Numbered from the stretch's first letter, positions 26,272 through 34,634 are shown. The stretch is 64,000 nucleotides of DNA from Streptomyces sp. NBC_01754 (GCF_035918015.1 NZ_CP109132.1:4898001-4962000); one strand, 5' to 3'. Made by a program: numbers and translations. The notes: generated from the letters alone by a model not told the origin.

Positions 26272-27207
26272 ATGGACAACCTCGCACCCCTCACCCTCGG
26301 CGTCACGCTGCTGTGCTGCGTACTCGGCGTCGCGGGACTGCACGCCTACGCGTCGGGCAGGGCGCAGCGTGAAGCGCTCGTGGAACGGCTCACCTCGACC
26401 GGACCGGGCGACACCGGCCCGCGGCGCCGCTTCGGAAAGCTGGACCGGCGGCTGCGCCGGACGGCACCGGGCAAGAGGATCGAACGGAAACTCGCGGCGA
26501 CCGGCCTCGACATCTCCACCGGTGAGTACGTCGTCCACGTCGTGTGCGCGGTGGCCGCCCTCTGGCTGATCGCGGCCTCGGTCCTCGCGGCCTTCTTCGG
26601 CCCCCTCGCCGGGGTCATCGGCGTCTGGGGGGCCAACACCTTCCTGAACTGGCACCGCGCCAAGCGCACCGAGGCGTTCATCAGCCAGCTGCCCGAGGTC
26701 TCCCGGGTCCTCGCCAACGCCACCCAGGCGGGGCTCTCCCTGCGTACCTCCATCGCCATGGCCGCGGACGAACTCGAGGCACCCGCGGGTGACGAACTCC
26801 GTGTCGTCGCCGACCAGCTCGCCGTCGGCCGCACCCTGGACGACGCCCTCGACGAACTGGCCGCCCGACTGCCCTCACGCGAGCTCGTCGTCCTCGTCTC
26901 CACGCTGATCCTCTCCAACAGGGCCGGCGGGCAGGTCGTCTCCTCGCTGCGCAACCTCACCATCACCCTGGAGGAGCGCAAGGAGACGCGCCGTGAGGTC
27001 CGCACCCAGCTCTCCCAGATCACCACCACCGCCTACGCGGTCCCGGCCATCGGAATCGGGGCCATGCTCCTCGTGAACTCGATCCTGCCCGGGGCCCTCG
27101 ACCGGATGACGGGATCGCTCGTCGGCCAGATCGCGGTCGTCGTGTCCCTGGGCCTCTACGCCCTCGGGTTCGTCGCCATCCGCCGCATTTCCAAGATCGA
27201 TATCTGA
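26272..27207 (+). CDS. tadB: Tad inner-membrane platform protein TadB
   Basis: A 311-residue type II secretion F-like protein: N-terminal helix (LTLGVTLLCCVLGVAGLHAY), two central helices around 85-125, the T2SSF domain (LPEVSRVLANATQAGLSLRT, then LDELAARLPSRELVVLVSTL) and two C-terminal helices (IGIGAMLLVNSILPGA, QIAVVVSLGLYALGFVAI). With TadC it forms the membrane platform that CpaF acts on. It has no internal duplication, as expected for a TadB/TadC pair. Fourteen bases separate it from tadC. Confidence 0.9.
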   Translation: MDNLAPLTLGVTLLCCVLGVAGLHAYASGRAQREALVERLTSTGPGDTGPRRRFGKLDRRLRRTAPGKRIERKLAATGLDISTGEYVVHVVCAVAALWLIAASVLAAFFGPLAGVIGVWGANTFLNWHRAKRTEAFISQLPEVSRVLANATQAGLSLRTSIAMAADELEAPAGDELRVVADQLAVGRTLDDALDELAARLPSRELVVLVSTLILSNRAGGQVVSSLRNLTITLEERKETRREVRTQLSQITTTAYAVPAIGIGAMLLVNSILPGALDRMTGSLVGQIAVVVSLGLYALGFVAIRRISKIDI

Positions 27208-27221
27208 GGGAGGGGACCGGT

Positions 27222-28109
27222 ATGGAACTGCTGCTCGCCGCCGTCGTCGGCCTCAGCGTGTTCGGTGTCTTCAAGGGCGTACGGATGTACCGCGCGGAGG
27301 CGACCCTCCCCGGCGACCTCGCCCTCGCCCTGGAGGTGGGCTCCACCCGCACCACCGCGGTGGGCTCGGGCCTCGACCGGCTGGGCATGCGCTGGGCGCC
27401 TCTGGTGCTGCGCCTGATGGGACCCAGGAGGGTCAGCGAGAAACGCCGGAAGATCGACATGGCCGGCAACCCCGGCGGCCTCACGATCGACCGCTACGCC
27501 GCCCGCCGTGCCGTGTACAGCGGCCTCGGAGGGTTCGCGGCCTTCGCGATGCTCGCGAGCGGCAAGCTCCTCATGGCCGTGTTCATGGTCGCGTTCGGCC
27601 TGTTCTGGGGGGAGGTGGGCATCTGGGCCGCCGTACGCAAGCGCCGGGACGACATCGACCGTACGCTCCCCGACTTCCTGGACGTCCTCGCCGTGGTCGT
27701 CTCCGCCGGCCTCGGATTCCGCCAGGCCCTCGACCGGGTGGCCGAGAAGTACCAGGGCCCCTGGGCCGACGAACTGCGCATCACCCTGCGCCAGATGGAC
27801 ATGGGCGTGAGCCGCCGGCAGGCCTTCGACGCGTTACGCAGGCGCAACGACTCCGAACAGGTCGCCATGTTCGTCACCGCGCTCCAGCAGGGCGAGGAGC
27901 TCGGGGCGCCGATCGTCGACACCCTCATCGCCCTCGCGAACGACATGCGCCGCACCGACGCCCAGAACGCGCGGCGCAAGGCGGCCAAGGCGGTCCCCAA
28001 GGCCACACTGATGGTCACCACCTTCATGATCCCCGCCACCATCATCCTCATGGGCGCGGCCATGCTGCTCGGATCCGACACGAACCTCGGATCCCTCACC
28101 GGGGAGTGA
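27222..28109 (+). CDS. tadC: Tad inner-membrane platform protein TadC
   Basis: A 295-residue T2SSF protein paired with TadB. Helices at the N-terminus, around residues 100-137 and at the C-terminus (LMVTTFMIPATIILMGAAML) flank the conserved LPDFLDVLAVVVSAGLGFRQ domain. Leu205 is encoded by TTA (27834-27836), a codon that is rare in Streptomyces and read by the bldA tRNA, so pilus platform assembly would depend on the developmental stage. It starts at ATG 27222 with GAGGGAGGGG upstream and lies ten bases before the histidine kinase gene. Confidence 0.9.
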   Translation: MELLLAAVVGLSVFGVFKGVRMYRAEATLPGDLALALEVGSTRTTAVGSGLDRLGMRWAPLVLRLMGPRRVSEKRRKIDMAGNPGGLTIDRYAARRAVYSGLGGFAAFAMLASGKLLMAVFMVAFGLFWGEVGIWAAVRKRRDDIDRTLPDFLDVLAVVVSAGLGFRQALDRVAEKYQGPWADELRITLRQMDMGVSRRQAFDALRRRNDSEQVAMFVTALQQGEELGAPIVDTLIALANDMRRTDAQNARRKAAKAVPKATLMVTTFMIPATIILMGAAMLLGSDTNLGSLTGE

Positions 28110-28119
28110 GCGGCCGCCG

Positions 28120-29493
28120 ATGACGATCCCCCTCCAGCCGGGCCGCGCCGAGGAAGCACGGCAACCCGCCCCGTCCACCCCGGCGGGCGGGTCACCCACC
28201 GTGTCCCTCCAGGTCAACGCCCTCTCGGCGCTCGCCCGCCAGGTGTTCCTCTTCCGGCTGGCCATGATCGCCATCGGCACCCCTCAGGCCCTGGACAACA
28301 CCGCGCCCGGGGTCCCGAGCTGGCTGGTCGCCTCCGCCGTCCTGGTCACGGTCGTCGGTTCGTACGCCCTCTACCGCGACTGGGAACGCTTCGGCCCCCT
28401 CCTGGTGCGCTTCCCACTGCTGCTCGGCGCCGACACGGTCTTCGGAGCCCTGCTCCTGTTCACCGCCACACCCGAGTCCACCCTCGGATACGTGGTCGTC
28501 TGCACCCCGCTCCTGGCCGGGCTGCTGTACGGGTGGCGGTCGGCGGGCGTCTTCGCCGTGGTCCAGATACTGATCCTGGCCGCCGCCTACGGCGCCGACC
28601 GGCAGCCCCGCTCCTCGTTGGCCGGCGTGCTGCTGCTCCCGGGCTTCTGCGTGCTCGCCGGCGCGGTCGGCGTGACCCTGCGCAACCTGATGTTGCGGAT
28701 CGGCACCGCCGGCCAGGCACTGACCGAGACCCGGGCCCGGCTCGCCGCCAACGAGGCCGTCGAGGACGAACGCGCCCGGCTCGCCCGCGAGATGCACGAC
28801 TCCGTCGCCAAGACCCTGCACGGACTGGCCCTGGCCGCCGAGGGTCTGGCCCACTCCGCCGACCGCGTGGACCCGCTCACCGTCAGGCACCAGGCCGAAC
28901 TGGTGGCCCGTTCCGCACGACGGGCCGCCGCCGAGTCCCGCGAACTCCTCTCCGACCTGCGCCGCGCGTCCGGCCTGGACGGCGGAGCGGACCTCGTCGG
29001 CGAACTCCGGGCCAGAGTGGACGACTTCGCCCGCCGCCACGGTACGACCACCGTGTTCCGCACCCTCGGTGACGTCCCGGTGCCGCCGGTCCCGCAGATC
29101 GTCGCCCGGAACCTGCTGGCGGTGGCCTCCGAAGCGATGGAGAACGCCCATCGGCACGCCCGCCCCTCGTACCTCGTCGTTCTGGCCGGCATCGAGGGCA
29201 CCGTCCTGCGCGTCAGCGTGTACGACGACGGCCTGGGCCTGCCCGAGGGGATCACTCTCGACGAGCTCAAGCGGGCCGGCCACTTCGGGCTCGTCGGCAT
29301 GGTGGAACGCGCGGCCTCGATCGGGGCCCGCATCCGCATCGGCAGGGGTGAGGCGGCCCAGGGGACGGAGGTACGCGTGGAACTGCCCACAGCACCCCTC
29401 GCCTCGCACCTGGGACCGGGGGCGGGGCCGCACTCGGGGCCGGGGCCGCCTCGGGGACACGTGCGGCTGCCGGGGCCGGGGCCACCTGGGTGA
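28120..29493 (+). CDS. Sensor histidine kinase of the NarL/DesK type
   Basis: A 457-residue membrane kinase. Five or six hydrophobic helices fill residues 35-195, followed by a HisKA_3 dimerisation region (LAREMHDSVAKTLHGLAL, His226) and an HATPase_c domain (NLLAVASEAMENAHRHA as N-box; YDDGLGLPEG as G1; HFGLVGMVERA). No separate extracytoplasmic sensor domain is visible, so the signal is probably sensed in or at the membrane. The C-terminus is a Gly/Pro/His low-complexity tail of about 35 residues. It belongs to the Tad operon and should phosphorylate the response regulator at 29731. Confidence 0.9.
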   Translation: MTIPLQPGRAEEARQPAPSTPAGGSPTVSLQVNALSALARQVFLFRLAMIAIGTPQALDNTAPGVPSWLVASAVLVTVVGSYALYRDWERFGPLLVRFPLLLGADTVFGALLLFTATPESTLGYVVVCTPLLAGLLYGWRSAGVFAVVQILILAAAYGADRQPRSSLAGVLLLPGFCVLAGAVGVTLRNLMLRIGTAGQALTETRARLAANEAVEDERARLAREMHDSVAKTLHGLALAAEGLAHSADRVDPLTVRHQAELVARSARRAAAESRELLSDLRRASGLDGGADLVGELRARVDDFARRHGTTTVFRTLGDVPVPPVPQIVARNLLAVASEAMENAHRHARPSYLVVLAGIEGTVLRVSVYDDGLGLPEGITLDELKRAGHFGLVGMVERAASIGARIRIGRGEAAQGTEVRVELPTAPLASHLGPGAGPHSGPGPPRGHVRLPGPGPPG

Positions 29494-29730
29494 TCCGTAG
29501 CGGTGGGACGGTCCGATGGGGGTGCTCCCGTGTACGGGCTCCGCCTGGCCTGGCCGGCCCGTACGGCAGGGGTCCGCCTCGCCAGGTCGCTCCCGTAGCC
29601 GTACCGGCCGACCCGGAACCGCTGCCCCGCCTTCGCCCCGCCTGGCCTTGCCGCCCCACCTCGCCTGCCCCGGCCGGCATCCGCATCACCGCTCCGATCC
29701 GTCCCTACCGCACCTGAGAGGAGCCGCAGA

Positions 29731-30834
29731 ATGCCGGACGACGTCTTTTGCGCTTCGGGCCGGAACTGGCCGCCCACGGACCGTGCTTCCCCGCACCCCT
29801 TCCCGCCCCCTTCTCTGCCCCCCTCCCCGCACTCCACTGCCCCCAGCGCCGATCACAGCCTCCCCGGGCCTCTGGCCACCCGGCACGCACCGGCACCGGC
29901 ACCGGCACCGTTGCCCCGGTTGCCCTGTGCCCCCGGCCGTTCGGCACCTGAGCTGCTGCGGGTCGTGGTCGCCGACGACAACCCGGTCGTGAGAGCCGGC
30001 CTCGGAGTCCTGCTCGGCAGGCGTGGCGACATCGAGGTGGCGGCGGAAGCGGCGGACGGGCGTGAGGCCTACGACGCGGCTGTACGCCACCGCCCCGATG
30101 TGGTCCTGCTCGACGTCCGGATGCCCGGCGTGGACGGCATCTCCGCCCTGCCTCATCTGGTGCGGGTCGCACCCGTGATGATGCTGACGTACAGCCGCGA
30201 GAGCGACATCGTCCACGAGGCGTTACGCCTCGGAGCGGGTGGCTATCTGGTCCACGGCGAGTTCACGGCGGACCAGTTGGTCCAGGCCGTGCGCGACACG
30301 AAGAGCGGCAGGGCACATTTCACCGCCACGGCCGCCGACGCCCTCCTCGCCCATGTACGCCGGAACCCGCACCAGCCACCGCGACACCTTCCGGAAGGCC
30401 TGGGAACAGCGCTGACGACCGGAGGCGGCCCGCCTGCGCGCCCCGGCATTCCGGCGGAGAGAGACCCGTACGCCGTTCAGCGGCCGACCCCCTTCGGCGC
30501 GAGGCCCGCCGACCGGACGGAAGACCTTTCACGACTGCAACCCGTTGTGGCACAGTCTTCCACTGACGGTGACCGGTACCGTCGACGGGTTGTTAACAGG
30601 CAGCAGTACAGGCTGAGTTCGCGAGAGGCGGAGGTCATGGAACTCATCGCGTCCGGGATGAGCAACCCCCAGATCGCCGCCACCTGCTTCATCAGCGAGA
30701 AGACGGTCAAGAACCACATCAACAGAATCTTCACCAAGCTCCACAGCGGCAGTCGCAGTGAAGCGATCGCCCGCTGGCTCGGCACGGCGCCGGACTCGGT
30801 TCCTGGAACGAGGGGGCCGGGCCGCCATGACTGA
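29731..30834 (+). CDS. NarL-family response regulator with long Pro-rich N-terminus
   Basis: A 367-residue regulator. The ATG at 29731 has GAGAGGAGCC upstream, so the unusual 74-residue Pro/Ala lead (including APAPAPAP from a GGCACC repeat) appears genuinely translated. The receiver has Asp82/Asp83 and phospho-acceptor Asp128 (VVLLDVRMPGVDG), but the conserved switch lysine is replaced: GYLVHGEF where GYLLK is usual. A long linker leads to the LuxR-type helix-turn-helix (LSSREAEVMELIASGMSNPQ and SEKTVKNHINRIF). Leu165 is encoded by TTA (30223-30225), predicting bldA dependence. It probably controls the pilus genes; target sites are unknown. Confidence 0.9.
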   Translation: MPDDVFCASGRNWPPTDRASPHPFPPPSLPPSPHSTAPSADHSLPGPLATRHAPAPAPAPLPRLPCAPGRSAPELLRVVVADDNPVVRAGLGVLLGRRGDIEVAAEAADGREAYDAAVRHRPDVVLLDVRMPGVDGISALPHLVRVAPVMMLTYSRESDIVHEALRLGAGGYLVHGEFTADQLVQAVRDTKSGRAHFTATAADALLAHVRRNPHQPPRHLPEGLGTALTTGGGPPARPGIPAERDPYAVQRPTPFGARPADRTEDLSRLQPVVAQSSTDGDRYRRRVVNRQQYRLSSREAEVMELIASGMSNPQIAATCFISEKTVKNHINRIFTKLHSGSRSEAIARWLGTAPDSVPGTRGPGRHD

Positions 30835-31061
30835 ACGGGTGAAGAAGGCCCCTCGGACGGGGACACGAACGGGAGAAAGGACCCACCGGGACCTTTGGGC
30901 CCGGCTTTGGGCCCAGGGACCCTGCGGGGCCCGCGACACCCGGCCGTACGTTGCCGGGGTCACCAATGGCACCGGCCAGGCGGAAGCCGGTAACGCAGGT
31001 GCTGCGACAGGGACTTACGCGCCGACCGGTGACGGATCGGCCGAAACCGGAGGGGAACACC

Positions 31062-31286
31062 ATGAGCAACCCGATGCTGAGGGCTTCCGTCAACGCCAGG
31101 GTCTGGGCGAACACCTCCGTCGAGCGCATGAAGGCCCGGGCCGACCGGGGGCAGGGTGCGGTGGAGTACCTGGGCATCATCGTGGTGGTCGTGGCGATCA
31201 TTGTGGTGCTGATGACGACGAACTTCGGGAGTGCAATCGCTGGTGCGATCACGGACCAGATCAACAACATCACCGGCGCCGAGTAA
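31062..31286 (+). CDS. flp: Flp family type IVb major pilin
   Basis: A 74-residue pilin. The ATG at 31062 lies behind GGAGGGGAAC. After a basic lead, RADRG/QGAVEYLGIIVVVVA shows the Flp processing site: cleavage after Gly gives Glu at +5 and Tyr at +6 of the mature pilin, then a single hydrophobic helix and a short polar C-terminus (DQINNITGAE). The prepilin peptidase at 36534 is the likely processor and methylase. It is separated from the response regulator by 227 bases, so it may have its own promoter, as abundant pilins usually do. Confidence 0.92.
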   Translation: MSNPMLRASVNARVWANTSVERMKARADRGQGAVEYLGIIVVVVAIIVVLMTTNFGSAIAGAITDQINNITGAE

Positions 31287-31336
31287 CCACCGGACGGTTT
31301 TGCGAGGCAGGGCAGGCCTTCCCCATCTACATCGCG

Positions 31337-31924
31337 GTGGTGGCGGGCTTGCTCTTTCTTGCGTTTGCCTACTTCGCCGTCGGCCAGGCTTCGATGAAGA
31401 AGAATGAGGCCCAGACCGCCGCCGACGCTGCCGCTCTCGCTGCCGCGCAGGACGCAAGGGATCAGTGGAGCTGGCCCGGTGCTTTCGATTTCGAGAAGTG
31501 GGACGACCTGATGAGCGGTCGGGACATCAGGGCGGGATCGTGTTCCGCAGCCGGTCGGCTTGCGGCGGAAAACGATGCTCATGCGATTTCCTGTGGCCCG
31601 GAGTACTGGCCCGAGGTCTCCTACACGGTCACGGTCGAGACCAATGAGGCCGTAGGTAGCTCGGTAATTGCCAGCACCAAGGCGCAAAAGGCCAAAGCGA
31701 CCGCCAGAGCGGTGATCGAGCCTCGTTGTCATATCGCAGAGAGTGAGCGTCCCGCGCCGAGTCCGCCAAAGGAGGACGATGGTGACACGGACGATGCTGG
31801 GGGGGAGGAGTCGTACAAAGCTATCTGCGACGACGAAGACTTCAACTTCACCATCGACCCCAAGAGGCTTGACCTGCTGCCCGATATAGCAGACCTTTTC
31901 TCCGTCCATCTGGCCGACAAGTAA
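31337..31924 (+). CDS. TadG/TadE-like membrane protein without a clear start codon
   Basis: The product carries the TadG-type lead AGQAFPIYIAVVAGLLFLAF followed by KNEAQTAADAAALAAAQDARD, typical of actinomycete Tad-domain pilus proteins. The frame is open through flp, but between about 31130 and 31336 it has no ATG, GTG or TTG. The first usable start is GTG 31337, which lies inside the conserved helix and has no ribosome site, giving 195 residues. The conserved lead begins 33 bases earlier. Either a rare start is used, or a small deletion removed the start (a TTG at 31300 is out of frame). C-terminal half: Cys-containing, acidic and Pro-rich. Visibly lower GC than neighbours. Confidence 0.7.
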   Translation: MVAGLLFLAFAYFAVGQASMKKNEAQTAADAAALAAAQDARDQWSWPGAFDFEKWDDLMSGRDIRAGSCSAAGRLAAENDAHAISCGPEYWPEVSYTVTVETNEAVGSSVIASTKAQKAKATARAVIEPRCHIAESERPAPSPPKEDDGDTDDAGGEESYKAICDDEDFNFTIDPKRLDLLPDIADLFSVHLADK

Positions 31925-31951
31925 GTGAAAGTCACCGAGAGGAATACGCCG

Positions 31952-32545
31952 ATGCGTACAGCCACGACCTGGATTCGCTTCAGGGGGGCAGCCGTGGCTG
32001 CCGCCTCCGTAGCCATGGCTGTCGTGCTGACGGCTTGTGGGGGCAATGGCGGTTCGGACAAATCGAAAGAGGAAGGAGATGCTAAGGCGTCCGGGACTGA
32101 TAGCAATCAGAAGACGGAGGAGCAATCGCCAGCTCGGAATGACGAATCCCAGGTGCTGGGGACGATGAAGAGCGCGGATGGAATTGAAGTCGTCATCAAC
32201 TCGGCACAGCGAGATTCAGGCGGATTCGTTACTGTCAAGGGGCGCGTGAAGAATGAGTCGCGTAGTCGGTTCACAGCGCAAGGGTGGCAAGGGGCGGAGC
32301 GGGAGATGAGGGGAAATGGTGCCTCAGTTGCTGGTGCGTCCTTGATCGATCAGGCAGGGAAGAAGAGATATCTGGTGTTGCGAGACACGGATGGGCGCTG
32401 CCTTTGCACGCAGTTCGTGAGTGGGATTGCCGCAGGGAAGGAAGCTTCGTTCTTCGCACAGTTCCCCGCCACTCCCGTCGAAACCACCGAGGTCGACTTC
32501 CAGATCCCCACCATGCCCACCGCGACGATCAAGATCTCGGGGTGA
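31952..32545 (+). CDS. Tad-cluster lipoprotein
   Basis: A 197-residue protein from ATG 31952, eight bases after GAGAGGA; the GTG at 31925 in the same frame lacks a ribosome site. The signal peptide ends in the lipobox VVLTACGG, so it should be lipid-anchored to the outer face of the membrane. A Ser/Lys/Glu-rich spacer precedes a beta-rich domain (GIEVVINSAQRDSGGFVTVK) that resembles the immunoglobulin-like domains of actinomycete lipoproteins, with paired Cys in RCLCTQF. Codon use is AT-richer than neighbours. Its stop overlaps the OmpA-like start (GTGA), so the two are coupled. Confidence 0.82.
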   Translation: MRTATTWIRFRGAAVAAASVAMAVVLTACGGNGGSDKSKEEGDAKASGTDSNQKTEEQSPARNDESQVLGTMKSADGIEVVINSAQRDSGGFVTVKGRVKNESRSRFTAQGWQGAEREMRGNGASVAGASLIDQAGKKRYLVLRDTDGRCLCTQFVSGIAAGKEASFFAQFPATPVETTEVDFQIPTMPTATIKISG

Positions 32546-33201
32546 CGACCGCAATGCATCCACACGCCCCCACACCGGATGTCCCCCGAAGCACCCAGCG
32601 GCGCCACATCGGTGCCTGCGCCGCCGCAGCGGTGGTCCTCGGCGCATCGATGCTCTGGGGGGCCACCCCCGCATTCGCCGACGACGACCCCACCACCGTT
32701 CCCAGCGCCTCCCCCCCGGTGGAGGTGGACGCCAACTCCCCCGGACTCATGCTCGGTGACGGAGCGACACTGGGCAACATCCGTGTTCTCGACATCAAAT
32801 CGATCGTCGAGGACATGGGCGGGGAGGAGCGCCGCGAGGACACGAACGCGGACATCACGCTGGCCCTCCAGGCTGAGGTCCTCTTCGGCAAGGACAGCGC
32901 GAAGCTGAGCGGCGAGGCTACGGCGCGTATCAACGCGATCGCCGAAGAGATCAAGAACCTGAACGCCACCAAGGTGCGTGTATTCGGGTTCACCGACAAC
33001 CTGGGCTCCTCCGCCCACGGCGACATCCTCTCCAAGCAGCGGGCCAACGCCGTGCAGGGTGTGTTGGCCCCGAAACTCCCGAGCGTGACCTTCGAGATTC
33101 GCGGCTACGGCGAGCAGTACCCCATCTCCTCCAACGACACGGAGGAGGGCCGCAAGAAGAACCGCCGTGTGGAGATCTCCTTCCCGCGTACCGGCGGTTA
33201 G
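32542..33201 (+). CDS. OmpA family peptidoglycan-binding protein
   Basis: A 219-residue protein from GTG 32542, overlapping the lipoprotein stop (GTGA); an ATG at 32554 is the alternative. A signal peptide (AAAVVLGASMLWGATPAFAD) is followed by a Pro/Ser linker and a C-terminal OmpA/MotB domain (EVLFGKDSAKLSGEATARIN, FGFTDNLGSSAHGDILSKQR, GYGEQYPISSNDTEEGRKKN, RRVEISF). The domain binds peptidoglycan; here it would anchor the pilus or the neighbouring lipoprotein in the cell wall. As the last gene of the cluster it may stabilise pili across the thick wall, which is inference. Confidence 0.87.
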   Translation: MTTAMHPHAPTPDVPRSTQRRHIGACAAAAVVLGASMLWGATPAFADDDPTTVPSASPPVEVDANSPGLMLGDGATLGNIRVLDIKSIVEDMGGEERREDTNADITLALQAEVLFGKDSAKLSGEATARINAIAEEIKNLNATKVRVFGFTDNLGSSAHGDILSKQRANAVQGVLAPKLPSVTFEIRGYGEQYPISSNDTEEGRKKNRRVEISFPRTGG

Positions 33202-33249
33202 CGCTCCGGCTGTGGACCGTGGTCTTCGTGTGGTGGCCGTCGTCTGGCG

Positions 33250-33753
33250 TCACCAGCGTGCGACCAGCGTCTCGTGCTCACCTCGGTTGCGGTACAGCCA
33301 GGTGGTCCCGGGCGCCACAGCCCCGGTCAGATAGCCGACGAGGGGTTCCCGCTGCGTCGCGCTCTGCAACTCGCCGAGCAGTTCCAGGGCATCGGGCAAG
33401 GGGAAGAAGGCGGCTTGCTCGATGTCGTCGTCCTGCGGCGCGATGTCCCCCGACCACTCGGCGATCTCGAAGGCGGCGGCCAGCGCCGAGGGGTAGAGCT
33501 CGGAGTCGATGTGCAGGAGGAATGCGGTCCGCGCCGGGTCGCCCACCAGCAGGCCGGTCTCCTCGCGTAGTTCGCGCCGGAGGGCTTCGTGCATGAGCTC
33601 GCCGTCCTCGACCCCGCCACCGGGCAGGGACCAGAGGCTCTCACCGCGGGGGCCGAGACTCTCTCGGACGAGCAGGATCTCGACGCCTCGGCGGACGATG
33701 CCAATGACCAACTGCACGCGCGGATGTGGCGCCTTCGCGTCTTCTACCGTCAT
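33250..33753 (-). CDS. Nudix hydrolase
   Basis: A 167-residue Nudix protein. The ATG at 33753 is the sensible start; the frame continues far upstream without coding bias. The Nudix box is complete: GGGVEDGELMHEALRRELRE followed by ETGLL (G-x5-E-x7-REUXEEXGU). It would hydrolyse a nucleoside diphosphate linked to another moiety; the substrate is not readable. A single cytosolic gene convergent with the Tad cluster, with a 48-base gap to the OmpA gene. Confidence 0.9.
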   Translation of the reverse strand: MTVEDAKAPHPRVQLVIGIVRRGVEILLVRESLGPRGESLWSLPGGGVEDGELMHEALRRELREETGLLVGDPARTAFLLHIDSELYPSALAAAFEIAEWSGDIAPQDDDIEQAAFFPLPDALELLGELQSATQREPLVGYLTGAVAPGTTWLYRNRGEHETLVARW

Positions 33754-34028
33754 GCCGCAGACCGTATGCCGTGGCCAGTCGTGCAGCCCGTGGCCAGTCC
33801 ATGGCTGTTCGGGCCGGGCCGGGCCGGGGCGGGCCCGGGACCGGCGGCCCGGCGGGATCCACGCCCCGCCGTACGGCCGACCTGTCCAGCACGGGCGTTG
33901 AGGAAGTGACCGCCGATGGGCCCCTGGGCCCACGCGCCGGGGCCGGACGGCTGCGTACGCTCGGCTGCGGGCCGGTCGGCCGGTGCGGGGGGCGAACTGT
34001 TCGTACTGTGATGGGAGTGAGGCGTTCC

Positions 34029-34634
34029 ATGCGTTCCGGCTTCTTCCACTCGTACCACCTGGGCTGGTCCCGGGCGGACGCCCTGGTCCTGCTCGGCGAA
34101 CTGGAGGAGTCGGGGCTCCGGATCGCGCATCCAGCCACCGGACGTGTCCTCCTGGACAGCCACGACCCCGCCTCGCCGGACAACTGGGCCGGGACGCGGT
34201 CACGGGTGACACGGGAGCAGTACCTGTCCATCGCCGGGCTGGAACGTCTGCACGCGGTCGGCGTCCGGCTGTGGGTCCGCCACGACCTGGACATCCTGAT
34301 GCGGATGCGCAGGGCCGGAAACCGGGCGGTGGCGGTCGAGTTCGGGCTCGGCGGGCTTCCCGCCCACGAGCTGGAGAACGTGGTGCGGGCCGCCGGACGG
34401 GCCGTCGGGCGGGCATCCCTCCTGTGTGTCGGGTTCGTCCTCGACCGGACGGGCGCGAGCGCCGGCGCCGACTGGGACGGCCTGGTCGTCACCGGCACGG
34501 CCCTGCTCGACGGCTGGCCCGACGCCGTCGCCGTACGTGAGGACATCGCCTCCCGGCATCCGCAGTTGACGGCCATGGAGTCCGTCGCGCGGTCGCCCTG
34601 GCGTGTCTTCGGGAGCGCGGCTCTCAGCATCTGA
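34029..34634 (+). CDS. Hypothetical protein, about 201 residues
   Basis: I do not recognise this family. The ATG at 34029 has GTGAGG six bases upstream; ATG 34011 in the same frame is a possible leaderless start. The product begins MRSGFFHSYHLGWSRADALV and has an alpha/beta pattern with several invariant-looking acidic and His residues (RVLLDSHDPASPDNWAG, WVRHDLDILMRMR). A Gly-rich centre (EFGLGGLPAHELENVVRAAG) follows. No signal or membrane helix. It is 111 bases ahead of the mannosyltransferase on the same strand and could share its transcript. Confidence 0.7.
   Translation: MRSGFFHSYHLGWSRADALVLLGELEESGLRIAHPATGRVLLDSHDPASPDNWAGTRSRVTREQYLSIAGLERLHAVGVRLWVRHDLDILMRMRRAGNRAVAVEFGLGGLPAHELENVVRAAGRAVGRASLLCVGFVLDRTGASAGADWDGLVVTGTALLDGWPDAVAVREDIASRHPQLTAMESVARSPWRVFGSAALSI

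Noticed and set aside
29886..29920. CCGGCA/GGCACC repeat as a regulatory or CRISPR-like repeat
   Set aside because: It is a short in-frame codon repeat giving APAPAPAP in the response regulator lead; there are no spacers.
30758..31336. Upstream extension of the TadG-like frame through flp
   Set aside because: It would overlap the whole flp gene and the end of the response regulator, and the translation there is unconserved Arg/Gly/His-rich sequence.
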